Source of the DNA: Microcoleus sp. CAWBG506
GTDB taxonomy: Bacteria; Cyanobacteriota; Cyanobacteriia; Cyanobacteriales; Microcoleaceae
NCBI GenBank assembly: GCA_020883125.1
Contig: JAHREW010000004.1
Location: forward strand, 72,396 to 136,395
Direction of reading: 5' to 3'
DNA: 64,000 nucleotides
Made by a program: the position numbers and the translations under genes. Of the stretch, positions 53,036 to 62,510 are shown in pieces; the first letter of the stretch is position 1; each line of letters starts with the position of its first letter. Below the pieces are notes generated by a model. The model was not told the origin of the DNA. It saw only the letters and a program-made list of their open reading frames with translations, and searched no databases.

Positions 53036-54790
53036 GTGAGCCAACAAGATATTGTAAATTTAGCCAAAGAAGGGGATGCTAAGGCGATCGCATTTTTGCT
53101 CGGCCAAGCACTCCAAAGTTTTGGAGTCACCGCTAAAGCCAGCCGCGAAAACAACACCTTGCATCTGTTGCTCGAAGGTGAAAAATTACCCGCCCAAGAT
53201 GCTTGCATCCGAGTCGCAGTCAAAGGCTTGCAGAGACTGCAACCAAATCACATTTACTTCCTGACAATTTACGGGCGACAAAATGGTGAGGAATTGCCAG
53301 CTTGGACTCAGAATGTCGAATTAACAAAACCATTGAATTCCGCACCAGCAGTTACAGGGGCTGCCCGAATTTCTGCGGTTTTACAAAAGGTTGAACCACA
53401 TCAAAATGTCAAAATTGATGCTCCTCAAATCAGCGCTCAAACAGCACCAAAACCACCTGTAGTTACTACTGAAAAACCACATAATCCTCAAATCACGGAA
53501 CTAGCTGCACCAAAACCACCTGTAGTTACTACTGAAAAACCAAAGAATCCACCGCAGCAACAAAAGCTTGTCAGCAGCAAAACTAAGCATCAAAAATCTT
53601 GGCTTTACATGGCTGGTTTGAGTCTAATTTTAGTGCCGATATCTGGGATTGTTCTAGCTACTCAACTTTACAAATCGCCAAGCACCGCTGCTACTGAGAC
53701 TGAAATACCCCAGGCGGAGGTACCGGAAGTGCGATCGATAGACTCCCCATCACCAACTCCCCAAGCCATCCCCACTCCAAAAACACCGCCCGTAGCAGCG
53801 AAAAAAACCGTCACAGCACCCGCAACTGTCAGCATCAAAGCAGTGGGCGATATTATCCCCGGTACGAATTTTCCCTACAACAAATTACCTCAAAAAAACG
53901 AGATTTTATTTGAGTCAGTTAAACCGCATTTGAAAGGAGCTGATATTCTATTTGGCAATTTTGAAAGCACGATGACGGATCATCCTTACAGCTCGAAAGG
54001 AGGCGGCGGAGGTATGCTGTTTGCCTTTCGCACACCTCCGAGTTATGCAAAAATCTTGAAAGATGCTGGTTTTAATATTTTGAATATTGCCAACAATCAT
54101 TCTTACGATTTTAACGAGCAGGGATTTAAGGATACGATTAAAAACATTGACAGCAATGGGATGAAAGCCGTTGGTAAAAGAGACCAAATTGTCTATAAAA
54201 ACGTCAAAGGTGTGAATTTTGCTTTTATCGGTTTTAGCAACTACGGCGAAGTTCACAATTCGTTATTGGAACTAAAGGCTGGGGCGGAAGTTGTCAAAAA
54301 AGCTAAGCAAAAGGCTGATATTGTGGTGATATCTGTTCATGCCGGTGCGGAAGGGACGGGGGCTTTGAATGTGCCAAATAGAACTGAATTTTTTGCTGGT
54401 GAAAACCGGGGAAATATGGTTTTGTTTTCGCGAACAATGATTGATGCGGGTGCGGATTTGATTTTGGGACACGGGCCCCATGTTGCGAGGGCGATGGAAC
54501 TGTATAAGGGGAAATTGATTGCTTATTCCCTGGGCAATTTTATGGGTTATCGTACTTTGTCAACTGTGGGAGAATTGGGTAAATCTCTGATTTTGGATGT
54601 GAAGATGAATCCGCAGGGTGATTTTGTATCTGGTAAGATTATTCCGATCGCACTTAATGGCCAGGGTATTCCGTCTGTGGATGATGATTTTAGGAGTGTG
54701 AAGTTGATTCGGCGTCTGACGAAAAGCGATTTTCCTAATGCTGGTTTGAGTATTGGCGACGGGGGACAGATTGTGAAGCAGAGTAAATAG
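53036..54790 (+). CDS. CapA-family protein with N-terminal cyanobacterial domain and membrane anchor
   Basis: From the GTG at 53036 (VSQQDIVNLAKEGDAKAIA) the product has 584 residues; a GTG six codons upstream is also possible. The N-terminal 90 residues resemble a small domain seen in other cyanobacterial membrane proteins. A PKPPVVTTEKP direct repeat and one transmembrane helix (about 190-212) follow. Then comes a CapA/PgsA-type metallophosphatase domain (VGDIIPG, ADILFGNFESTMTD, NIANNHSYDFNEQG, VISVHAG, LILGHGPHVARAMELYKGK, YSLGNF). CapA proteins take part in poly-gamma-glutamate or capsule export, but the substrate here is unknown. Confidence 0.86.
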   Translation: MSQQDIVNLAKEGDAKAIAFLLGQALQSFGVTAKASRENNTLHLLLEGEKLPAQDACIRVAVKGLQRLQPNHIYFLTIYGRQNGEELPAWTQNVELTKPLNSAPAVTGAARISAVLQKVEPHQNVKIDAPQISAQTAPKPPVVTTEKPHNPQITELAAPKPPVVTTEKPKNPPQQQKLVSSKTKHQKSWLYMAGLSLILVPISGIVLATQLYKSPSTAATETEIPQAEVPEVRSIDSPSPTPQAIPTPKTPPVAAKKTVTAPATVSIKAVGDIIPGTNFPYNKLPQKNEILFESVKPHLKGADILFGNFESTMTDHPYSSKGGGGGMLFAFRTPPSYAKILKDAGFNILNIANNHSYDFNEQGFKDTIKNIDSNGMKAVGKRDQIVYKNVKGVNFAFIGFSNYGEVHNSLLELKAGAEVVKKAKQKADIVVISVHAGAEGTGALNVPNRTEFFAGENRGNMVLFSRTMIDAGADLILGHGPHVARAMELYKGKLIAYSLGNFMGYRTLSTVGELGKSLILDVKMNPQGDFVSGKIIPIALNGQGIPSVDDDFRSVKLIRRLTKSDFPNAGLSIGDGGQIVKQSK

Positions 54791-54840
54791 TTGATGGTGG
54801 AATTTGCCCATACATGATTAGGGCTTAGGTGTAAATATTA

Positions 54841-54910
54841 CAGAAACCGGGTTTTTTGGTTCTAGTTGAAGGCTGAAATGCAGCATCTAGGTAAGAAATC
54901 CGGTTTTTGG
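54841..54910. repeat. Palindromic repeat, AAACCCGGTTTCT family, copy 5
   Basis: CAGAAACCGGGTTTTTTGG and AAGAAATCCGGTTTTTGGG form a degenerate pair of arms after the CapA gene. Confidence 0.65.
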
Positions 54911-55057
54911 GTGTAAAACTAAATTAAGTTTTTGGGATAGGTAGTGAGAGATAGGGCGATCGTGTAAATGTTTGTTACAAAAGCTGGAATTATGCGTAAA
55001 AACATAGGGCTATTTCCGAAATCTATATAGAGGCTGAAATTTAGGGAGTCAGAAGCT

Positions 55058-55381
55058 ATGAGGTTTGTATCAGAGGATGCAGCAGGCGATCGGGCTGATA
55101 AAGCAGGCGACAGCAACAGCAAAGCTAAGTCAACTCAGAAGGTGGAAACAGATATGTCATCAGCGCCAGAAAACAGAGAGAATCCGATTAATAAGGTTTT
55201 GAATCAAGTTGAGAAGATTTTGTGTGAAACTTGGGCAGAAACAGGGTTTGGACAGGTGACTATTGAGAGTGAGAAAGCGGAAAGGGGTAAAGGTAAAATT
55301 CAAGTGACTGTGAAAGGTTCAACTTTTTATCGGTATCACATTTCTGAGGAAGATGTTCGGGAGTGGAATTCAAAGGAATAG
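55058..55381 (+). CDS. Small acidic protein, unknown
   Basis: This 107-residue frame starts at ATG 55058; an internal ATG at 55154 (MSSAPENRENPINK) would give a 75-residue product that covers the better-conserved-looking part. It ends in an alpha-beta segment (VLNQVEKILCETWAETG, GKIQVTVKGSTFYRYHISEED). It resembles small uncharacterised cyanobacterial proteins, but I cannot name the family. Confidence 0.55.
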   Translation: MRFVSEDAAGDRADKAGDSNSKAKSTQKVETDMSSAPENRENPINKVLNQVEKILCETWAETGFGQVTIESEKAERGKGKIQVTVKGSTFYRYHISEEDVREWNSKE

Positions 55382-55392
55382 GTGCGATCGGC

Positions 55393-55553
55393 GGGGTTGG
55401 GGCGGGTTTAGATAATTTGTTGACGGGTGTCAAATATCTAGGCGAACCCGCCCCTACAGGCCTCTAAAATATGGGGATAAATTTGTAGGGGCGGGTTCAC
55501 CGATAATTTTTGTCACCCACAGATAAATTTTATAAACCCGCCCCCACCCCACC
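55393..55553. repeat. GC-rich palindromic repeat (GGGGCGGGTT family), copy 1
   Basis: The element begins GGGGTTGGGGCGGGTTTA and ends TAAACCCGCCCCCACCCCACC. Inner arms (CGAACCCGCCCCTACAGG / TTGTAGGGGCGGGTTCAC) are also inverted. Three more copies cluster at 61484-62102. The remainder of this 465-base gap up to 55846 shows no gene. Confidence 0.8.
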
Positions 55554-55846
55554 ATGAAACTCTGTACAATAAAGATAAGGGAAGGTATTGACAGGTTAAA
55601 TTAAATGGTGTAGCTTGTTCTTAATTGACGGGAAGTAAACCCACAAGCATCTACCCTGTACGGCTTCAATGGTCGGCAGTATCGTATTTTCAAGCATCGT
55701 ATTTTCAAACAATTGAATAGAGTCCGAGACGGATGTGATGTTCGCGGGGCTGGGGAAGTGGTGATTTCGCATTATGTGCGATCGACCCTTCTCCGGCCTT
55801 TTGTGTTTTTGGCAAACAAATAGACTTGACAAATTGGAGATTAAAT

Positions 55847-56890
55847 ATGGCTCGTTTAGATGGAACAACGCAAGACGATCAACTCATTTGGGAGCAGTCA
55901 GAACCCGTAGAAATTTACGGCTATGCTGGCGATGACACGCTATGGGGCGATGCGGGAGACGATCTGATCGTTGGCGGTGCTGGAAGTGATTATCTGTTGG
56001 GTGATGCGGGTAATGATGTAATCAGTGGCGGTCGGGATAGCGACTACATTGAAGGTGGATTAGGTGCAGATCAACTGTTTGGCGGCAAAGGAGCTGATTA
56101 CTTAGTCGGCGGTGGTGACACAGATACGCTGATAGGTGGCGGCGGAAGTGATACCTTTGGTCTCACGAGCGATGGGTTAGCTATTATCCGCGACTTTGAT
56201 GCTGGTTCTGATTCTATCGAACTGTTAGATGATTTGACTGGATCTCGCTTTTTAGTAGCTCGTAATGATAGCAATAGTGTGGGAGTTTATGTTAGCAGCA
56301 ATGGGGGTTCTGCTTTTGATAAAGTCTTAGCATTGTTGACCAATTTTACTGGGGATGTTGGGAGTGTTTCAAGGAAAATTATCGGTGGAAATGTGACAGC
56401 AACTCCGACTCCGACTCCGACTCCGACTCCGACTCCGACTCCGACTCCGACTCCGACTCCGACTCCGACTCCGACTCCTATTCCGACTCCATCACAAAAT
56501 TCTGAGACAGATAAATTTGATGCTGAGTTGTTACAACTCACAAATGCGGAACGGAGCAAAGCTGGTTTATCACCACTGCGATTTTCCGATCGGTTGGATC
56601 AAGCTGCTGATTTACACGCTATTGATATGGCGAGTAAAAATTACTTCGATCACACTGGACTGGATGGTTCTGATCCTGGTACTCGCATTAGCCGTACTGG
56701 TTATCAATTTAGTTGGTGGGCAGAAAATATTAGTGGATACCCCGATCCTAAAAGCGCTATCGTATCGTGGATGGACAGTCGCGGTCATCGAGAGAATATC
56801 CTAAACCCCAACTTGAAAGAAATAGGTTTTGGTTATGCCAGCCAGGGAAATAAAGACTATTTCGTACAAGTTTTTGGTACACCAATATAG
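55847..56890 (+). CDS. Secreted RTX protein with C-terminal SCP/CAP domain
   Basis: This 347-residue protein starts at ATG 55847 (MARLDGTTQDDQ). Residues 25-110 are RTX calcium-binding nonapeptides (GYAGDDTLWGDAGDDLI, GGAGSDYLLGDAGND), the marker of type I secreted proteins. A (TP)n linker of about 36 residues is encoded by CCGACT repeats (56404-56477). The C-terminal part is a CAP/SCP domain (LTNAERSKAGLSPLRFSD, AIDMASKNYFDHTG, WAENISG, WMDSRGHRENILNP, EIGFGYA) with the paired His and Glu of the cavity. There is no N-terminal signal, as expected for a C-terminal type I export signal, although here RTX is N-terminal. Confidence 0.85.
   Translation: MARLDGTTQDDQLIWEQSEPVEIYGYAGDDTLWGDAGDDLIVGGAGSDYLLGDAGNDVISGGRDSDYIEGGLGADQLFGGKGADYLVGGGDTDTLIGGGGSDTFGLTSDGLAIIRDFDAGSDSIELLDDLTGSRFLVARNDSNSVGVYVSSNGGSAFDKVLALLTNFTGDVGSVSRKIIGGNVTATPTPTPTPTPTPTPTPTPTPTPTPTPIPTPSQNSETDKFDAELLQLTNAERSKAGLSPLRFSDRLDQAADLHAIDMASKNYFDHTGLDGSDPGTRISRTGYQFSWWAENISGYPDPKSAIVSWMDSRGHRENILNPNLKEIGFGYASQGNKDYFVQVFGTPI
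56404..56477. repeat. CCGACT hexanucleotide microsatellite (Thr-Pro linker)
   Basis: About 12 tandem CCGACT units lie in the RTX-SCP gene. In-frame hexamers keep the protein open when copy number changes. Confidence 0.85.
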
Positions 56891-57011
56891 CCTGAAATAT
56901 GTTTTTGTAAGGTGGTAATCTCCACCTTACTACTTTTCACAAATCAACAAAAAGACTAATTCAGAAGCGTGTTGAGTATCTTTCAGAGTAAACCAAATAG
57001 GTGGGAAAATT

Positions 57012-59174
57012 ATGACTATCAAACGACAAGGAATTTATTTGGTCGGAGAAGATACAGCAGACAATGTTGCACTCGAAGCTGGACAACTTCAGGATTTATC
57101 TGGAGGATTGATAACTCGAAAAGGCAATGATACTGTCAGCGGTTCCTCTGATGGTGAAGTTGTGTATGGTGGCAAAGGAAATGATGAAATTGAGGGCGGA
57201 GGTGGCAATGATTCCCTTCGCGGCGATAAAGATGAAGATACTGTTATCGGAGGAGATGGAGATGATTGCTTGTGCGGCGGTCAAGGTAATGATTCAATTG
57301 TCGGTGGTAGTGGCAATGATAGTTTGCACGGCGATCGCGGTATCGATACTTTAACAGGTGGCAGTGGCAATGACACATTTTTCCTACTGCTAGATGATGA
57401 CAACATTGATTACATTACTGATTATCAAAATGGAGGCGATCGCATTGCCAGTGACAACGGCATTTTGAATTTTGATAACTTCACTTTTAGTGCGGGTACG
57501 GGTGCTAATGGTGCTGGTAGTGGCGATACGGTGATGATAGATAAAAGTAGCAATCGGGCGATCGCGGTTTTGCTCAATGTTGCCAGTAGCACGTTTGCAG
57601 CTAGTCCGACACCAACACCAGCCCCAACACCAGCCCCAACACCAGCCCCAACACCAGCCCCAACACCAGCCCCAACACCAGCCCCAACACCAACTCCGGT
57701 GACAACACCAACTCCGGTGACAACGCCAACTCCGGTGACAACGCCAACTCCGGTGACAACGCCAACTCCGGTGACAACGCCAACTCCGGTGACAACGCCA
57801 ACTCCGGTGACAACGCCAACTCCGGTGACAACGCCAACTCCAGTTACAACGCCAACTCCGGTGACAACGCCAACTCCAGTTACGACTCCAACTCCAGTTA
57901 CGACTCCAACTCCAGTTACGACTCCAACTCCGGTGACAACGCCAACTCCTGTTACAACACCAACTCCTGTTACAACACCAACTCCGGTGACAACGCCAAC
58001 TCCTGTTACAACGCCGACTCCTGTTACAACGCCGACTCCTGTTACAACGCCAACTCCGGTGACAACACCGACTCCGGTGACAACGCCAACTCCGGTGACA
58101 ACGCCAACTCCGGTGACAACGCCAACTCCGGTGACAACGCCAACTCCGGCTACAAATACAGGCACTATTGCATTCAGTGCTGCTAATTATCGAGTTGATG
58201 AGCCAATCGGATTAGAGAAAGGAGGCCAATTTATCAGACCATCTAAAGTCACTCTTCTCCGCACTGGTGGCAGTCAAGGACAAATAAGCGTCACACTCAC
58301 ACCCACTGATGGCACAGCTAAAGCTCCTGGTGACTACACCAACACTCCCATACAAATCGCATTTGCTAACGGAGAAACTGAAAAAACTGTCTCAATTCCT
58401 GTACTCATAGATGATTTGTTAGAAGCTGATGAAAATGTCAACTTAAACCTCAGCAATCCCACTGGCGGTGCAACTATCGGAACGTTGCCTGCCACTCTGA
58501 CAATCGCTACTGCCGTACAAGGAGACAGCCAAAACAATATCATGGCTGGAGTTGGAACTGGTCAAATTGTAGTTGATAAACCTGTAGCTTTGGATGGTCA
58601 GGCAGGCAATGATTCTTTGGAAGCTGGTTCTGGCAATGATGCTTTATATGGTGGCGATGGCAATGACATTTTAGTCGGTATGCGCGGTAGCGATAGCCTT
58701 TTTGGGGAAAACGGCAATGATGTACTTTATGGCTTCAGGTATTACGATCTTGCGGGTCTTGCAGGAGTTGGCGAAGTCGATACTCTTGTTGGTGGAGCGG
58801 GTGCAGATTTATTCGTCATAACTTATCGAGAAATTGGAGGGCTTAACACGGCTTATGACAATTCTAAAGACAGCCTTGACAATGAGGATTACGCTCTAAT
58901 TACAGACCTCAACATCGGTGAAGGGGATTTAATCCAGCTATTTCGGCCTGGTCAAGGTTTAGTGCTAGGTATTGATTATCGACTGGCACCATCTCCTGTT
59001 GGAAAACCAGCAGGTACAGGCATCTATGTTGTGGAAAATGGCGTTGACAATTTAGTTGCAATTGTGAAAGACCTTACTATAGGTGGCGGTTTATTGAATA
59101 AAAATGCTCCGCCTCCTGCTGGTATCACTTACGACCAAAATAACCCTGTTCCCAATTTTACGCTTACCAGCTAG
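57012..59174 (+). CDS. Large RTX protein with PTPVTT repeat linker and Calx-beta domain
   Basis: This 720-residue protein begins [14 protein letters not shown]. Domains in order are RTX repeats (about 35-125), a beta region, a Pro/Ala/Thr linker (PAPT then about 25 PTPVTT units, about 198-380), a Calx-beta domain ([15 protein letters not shown]...[12 protein letters not shown]...[25 protein letters not shown], about 383-490), a second RTX block ([25 protein letters not shown]) and a C-terminal domain ([18 protein letters not shown]). It is probably a type I secreted, calcium-binding surface or matrix protein. It follows the RTX-SCP gene on the same strand. Confidence 0.85.
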   Translation: MTIKRQGIYLVGEDTADNVALEAGQLQDLSGGLITRKGNDTVSGSSDGEVVYGGKGNDEIEGGGGNDSLRGDKDEDTVIGGDGDDCLCGGQGNDSIVGGSGNDSLHGDRGIDTLTGGSGNDTFFLLLDDDNIDYITDYQNGGDRIASDNGILNFDNFTFSAGTGANGAGSGDTVMIDKSSNRAIAVLLNVASSTFAASPTPTPAPTPAPTPAPTPAPTPAPTPAPTPTPVTTPTPVTTPTPVTTPTPVTTPTPVTTPTPVTTPTPVTTPTPVTTPTPVTTPTPVTTPTPVTTPTPVTTPTPVTTPTPVTTPTPVTTPTPVTTPTPVTTPTPVTTPTPVTTPTPVTTPTPVTTPTPVTTPTPVTTPTPVTTPTPVTTPTPATNTGTIAFSAANYRVDEPIGLEKGGQFIRPSKVTLLRTGGSQGQISVTLTPTDGTAKAPGDYTNTPIQIAFANGETEKTVSIPVLIDDLLEADENVNLNLSNPTGGATIGTLPATLTIATAVQGDSQNNIMAGVGTGQIVVDKPVALDGQAGNDSLEAGSGNDALYGGDGNDILVGMRGSDSLFGENGNDVLYGFRYYDLAGLAGVGEVDTLVGGAGADLFVITYREIGGLNTAYDNSKDSLDNEDYALITDLNIGEGDLIQLFRPGQGLVLGIDYRLAPSPVGKPAGTGIYVVENGVDNLVAIVKDLTIGGGLLNKNAPPPAGITYDQNNPVPNFTLTS
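57606..58152. repeat. PTPVTT minisatellite, 18-bp units, preceded by 12-bp PAPT units
   Basis: Six or so CCAACACCAGCC units are followed by about 25 units of 18 bases encoding PTPVTT. Unit variants differ mainly at synonymous sites (CCGGTG, CCAGTT, CCTGTT) and are clustered in runs, as expected from recent unit duplication. Copy number is a likely source of strain variation. Confidence 0.88.
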
Positions 59175-59242
59175 TAATTTCTGACAAACAAGACCATTGC
59201 GATCGCTTTATGCTTGCCCGTCAGAGATGGGAAGGGCGATCG

Positions 59243-59695
59243 CTATTCTTTAAGGCGAGGATCGCTAGAGGGAGGATGCCACCCTGCTCTAATCCATAAA
59301 CGACGAGCTCTGATAATCGCTCTTTCATTATGATATCGATCGTTAAGGTCTAAGCGATCGCACGTCCCCCTGCCTGTTGGAGTAATACCCATTATTTCTA
59401 AACCATCCGCAGACCAGATAAAATGATCGAACCATTGCTGTTGACGGGGATTAAATAAAGTTACTTCCTGTTCAGTTTCCGGGTCAGTACCAGTAATAAA
59501 GTTATAGCGATTATTATTACAGCGATGACAAGCTAAAGCTAAGTTTTCAAGTTCATCGCTACCACCAATCGAGCGAGGTACAATATGATCGATCGTAAAT
59601 AGAGTAGAACTACTTTCTTCCGCAGAGTGACAATACTCACAAAGAAAACTAGCTCTACTTCTTACTAAATTTCGAGTAGCACGGTTTATGGACAT
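59243..59695 (-). CDS. HNH endonuclease
   Basis: This 150-residue protein has a classic HNH core: CEYCH near 19-23, TIDHIVPRSIGGSDELENLALACHRCNNNR (about 34-63), with the DH and the two CxxC zinc pairs. The C-terminal part (RYHNERAIIRARRLWIRAGWHPP) is conserved-looking. No restriction or intron context is evident. Its start overlaps the end of the upstream small gene by ten bases, so the two are coupled. A scrambled duplicate of this pair lies at 62244-62421. Confidence 0.88.
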   Translation of the reverse strand: MSINRATRNLVRSRASFLCEYCHSAEESSSTLFTIDHIVPRSIGGSDELENLALACHRCNNNRYNFITGTDPETEQEVTLFNPRQQQWFDHFIWSADGLEIMGITPTGRGTCDRLDLNDRYHNERAIIRARRLWIRAGWHPPSSDPRLKE

Positions 59696-59931
59696 GAGGC
59701 TGCAATAACTTTAGCATTAATTAAGGTAAAAATCCGATCCAGTTCTAGTAAACTTGCTAGTTCTACAACCTCTTCTGAAGTTAAAAGATTAGCCTTTTTC
59801 CCCTCGGCCAGTTCTTCCAATCTAGCTTGGAGATTTTCCGTAAATTTGAATAAGTAAAGATTTCTGACTTTCTGAATCGAAATATCACTATCAATCCAGT
59901 AGGAAGGTTGTACCATAAGTTCAGCTATCAT
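59686..59931 (-). CDS. Small partner of the HNH endonuclease, unknown
   Basis: This 81-residue protein (MIAELMVQPSYWIDSDISIQ) is helical in its second half (LEELAEGKKANLLTSEEVVELASLLELDR). It lies directly upstream of and overlaps the HNH gene. The arrangement could be an immunity or antitoxin partner, or a regulator. No family can be named, and the function is not known. Confidence 0.6.
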   Translation of the reverse strand: MIAELMVQPSYWIDSDISIQKVRNLYLFKFTENLQARLEELAEGKKANLLTSEEVVELASLLELDRIFTLINAKVIAASCP

Positions 59932-60128
59932 GGTGATTTAATTACTAAATTGCTACATGGATAGTTTTAATTATATCATAGAACTCTTAGATTCAACAAG
60001 CTTTTTGTTAAGTTTTATAGCGACTTAACCACCACTAAAATATGGCAATTACGAGCCAGTAATTCTGGTCGTATGTGGATTAATAAGATGGCGAATTGGT
60101 GCAATAGTTATATGTCAATAAAAATTGA

Positions 60129-61499
60129 TATAAACCAAAAAAAGGCGACGGCATCCCAGACCTCGTAATTGGTGCAGATGGTGGCACTACCAGCGGCGGC
60201 GTAAATGCAGGGAAAACTTACGTAATCTTCGGTCAAAAAGGAGGATTTTCTGGCAGCGTCAACGTCCCAGAATTAAATGGAACGACCGGATTTGTCATCG
60301 CCGGCCTCAGTGCCGAAGAACGTTCTGGAATTGCTCTCAGTGCCACAGGAGATATCAACGGCGACGGCAATAAAGACCTGGTAATTGGTGCGCCGGGGGC
60401 TACCGTTGGCGACCGAATTAATGCCGGAAAAACCTACATCATTTTTGGCGGCAAACAGGGATTTCCTGTCATCGTCAACCCCGCCGAGCTCAATGGCAAA
60501 AATGGCTTTACAGTCTTCGGTTTCGATCCAGAAGGTTCATCAGGGAGTGCTGTCAGCTATGCCGGAGACATCAACAAAGATGGCTTTGACGACTTATTAA
60601 TAGGAGCCTCCGGCGCAAACTCTGACGATAAAAACAATGCCGGCAAAACATTCGTTGTTTTTGGTAAAAAGGAATTTCCAGCTAATTTCAGCTTGGCAGC
60701 AGCCAACGGTAAGAATGCCTTAGTTTTAAATGGAGTAGAAACCGATGGTTTAGCTGGCACTGCTGTCAGCGGTGGAGGAGATATTAACGGCGACGGCATT
60801 GACGATATAATAGTTGGCGCACCAGGCAGTTTATTTAACGATTCTCCCGGCAAAAGTTATGCCATTTTTGGTAGCCGAGGTTTCGGTTTGGCTAACCCGA
60901 ATAATGGCTTGCAAGGCACTGTACAAAATGACATTCTCAACGGCACAAATGCCGATGATACCATTTCCGGCCGCCAAGGAAATGATAAAATTTTTGGCAA
61001 TTTAGGTCAAGATGTGTTATCAGGAAATCTCAACGATGACTACTTAGATGGTGAAAAAGGGCAAGATATTCTCATCGGTGGTGATGGAAATGATAGCCTT
61101 TTTGGTGGACTTGGTAACGACTTGCTTAAAGGCGACAATGGTAACGATATTCTCACCGGAGTTGACACCAATGCCATCAACCCTGGAATTGAGGAAATTG
61201 ACACTTTAACTGGCGGAGGTGGTAGCGATATTTTCGTCTTGGGAGATGTCAATAACACTTACTACGATAACGGCGATAGTGATTACGCGCTCATTACTGA
61301 TTTTAATGCCGGTGAAGATAGTATTCAATTGAACGGGAAAGCCGATGATTATCTGCTAGTTCCTTTCTCGCAAGCTAATCAAACTGGTACGGCAATTTAC
61401 CACAAAAATTCGGCTCAAAATGAATTAATTAGTATTCTCCAAGGAGGTGCAAATTTAAGCTTAAGCGGTAATTATTTCAAATTTGTAGGGGCGGGTTAA
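60129..61499 (+). pseudogene. 5'-truncated FG-GAP/RTX surface protein
   Basis: The frame opens right after a TGA at 60126 and immediately reads as an FG-GAP/integrin-type repeat (KGDGIPDLVIGADGG), with at least three more repeats (DINGDGNKDLVIGAPGA, DINKDGFDDLLIGASGA, DINGDGIDDIIVGAPGS). These are followed by RTX repeats (SGRQGNDKIFGNLGQDVLSG, GGDGNDSLFGGLGNDLL) and a C-terminal RTX-associated domain (SDYALITDFNAGEDSIQL). No ATG, GTG or TTG precedes the repeats, so the N-terminus is missing. The last codons (FVGAG-stop) are supplied by a GC-rich repeat. A downstream TTG at 60693 could start a shortened product, but this is unlikely. Confidence 0.78.
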
Positions 61500-61553
61500 C
61501 CGATCAATTTTGCCACCCACAGATAATCTTGATAAACCCGCCCCCACCCGACC
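61484..61553. repeat. GC-rich palindromic repeat, copy 2 (partial)
   Basis: This is the right half of the element (GTAGGGGCGGGTTAACCGATCA to CCCGCCCCCACCC). It overlaps the end of the FG-GAP/RTX frame. The next 45 bases (61548-61592) are repeated at 61777-61815. Confidence 0.75.
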
Positions 61554-61611
61554 AATAATCCCAATTGACTATCCCCACTTAACGTTTAAATTCAATGAAT
61601 TTTTGATTTCT

Positions 61612-61774
61612 GGGTTGGGTGGGGGCGGGTTTTTATAATTTGTTGGTGGGTGTCAAAGATTTGGGCGAACCCGCCCCGTAAGGCCTGTAAAATATGAGGA
61701 TAAGTTTGTAGGGGCGGGTTAACCGATCGATTATGCCACCCACAGATAATCTTGATAAACCCGCCCCCACCCGA
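61612..61774. repeat. GC-rich palindromic repeat, copy 3
   Basis: A full element from GGGTTGGGTGGGGGCGGG to CCCGCCCCCACCC, with inner arms GAACCCGCCCCGTAAGG and GTAGGGGCGGGTTAACC. It is preceded by GAATTTTTGATTTCT as in copy 4. Confidence 0.8.
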
Positions 61775-61817
61775 CCAATAATCCCAATTGACTATCCCCA
61801 CTTAACGTTTAAATTGA

Positions 61818-61913
61818 GACTTACGCACACGAGGTTAGAAACCGGGTTTCGACCTAGATATCTAGTTGAGAAGCAGAGATTTTTCTAAGAAACCCGGTTT
61901 CTTTGCATAAGTC
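61818..61913. repeat. Palindromic repeat, AAACCCGGTTTCT family, copy 6
   Basis: Outer ends GACTTACGCA and TGCATAAGTC (one mismatch) flank inner arms AGAAACCGGGTTTC and GAAACCCGGTTTCT. It lies between two GC-rich elements. A half copy of the end (ATGCGTAAGTCCTGTTGA) occurs near 47357. Confidence 0.75.
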
Positions 61914-61937
61914 CTGTTGAATTAATTTTTGATTTCT

Positions 61938-62102
61938 GGGTTGGATGGGGGCGGGTTTAGATAATTTGTTGGTGGGTGTCAAAGATTTGGGTGAACCCGC
62001 CCCGTAAGGCCTGTAAAATATGAGGATAAATTTGTAGGGGCGGGTTAACCGATCAATTCTGCCACCCACAGATAATCTTGATAAACCCGCCCCCACCCCA
62101 CC
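61938..62102. repeat. GC-rich palindromic repeat, copy 4
   Basis: A full element, nearly identical to copy 3, with GGGTTGGATGGGGGCGGG and CCCGCCCCCACCCCACC ends. Together with copies 2 and 3 it makes up most of the 1-kb gene-free stretch before 62511. Confidence 0.8.
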
Positions 62103-62243
62103 GTGAAACTGGCTACAACAATGCACGCGATACGGTTTTTCCATCCATGTTTATCTGGGGTAAAAGAAGCGCGATTCCTTTGATGTCAATATCAATGTGG
62201 GGGCGATCGCGTTGGTCACGAAAATATCGCGATCGCCTTTCTG

Positions 62244-62421
62244 GATGGGAAGGGCGATCGCTATTCTTTAAGGCGAGGATCGCTAGAAGGAGGATGCACC
62301 CTGCTCTAATCCATAAACGACGAGCTCTGATAATCGCTCTTTCATTATGATAGCGATCGTTTTCTAGTAAACTTGTTAATTCTACAGCCTCCTCTAAAGT
62401 TAAAAGATTAGCCTTTCTTCC
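62244..62421 (-). pseudogene. Scrambled remnant of the HNH/small-protein cassette
   Basis: Bases 62244-62360 match 59226-59343 (end of the HNH gene) with few differences, including a one-base deletion in the GGATGCCACC region. From 62362 the sequence jumps to a match with 59743-59806 (inside the small gene). An internal deletion of about 400 bases therefore fused the two. It has no coding capacity left. Confidence 0.82.
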
Positions 62422-62510
62422 TCTGCGCTCTCTGCGCTCTCTGCGGTTAAATCAATCAAAAACAATCGTGACGCATCAAAACCCAAGAAACCTATACCCA
62501 ATGCCCAAAA

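Noticed and set aside
57425..58165. 246-residue minus-strand frame of GVGVVT repeats
   Set aside because: It is the antisense reading of the PTPVTT minisatellite. Period-18 repeats keep several frames open.
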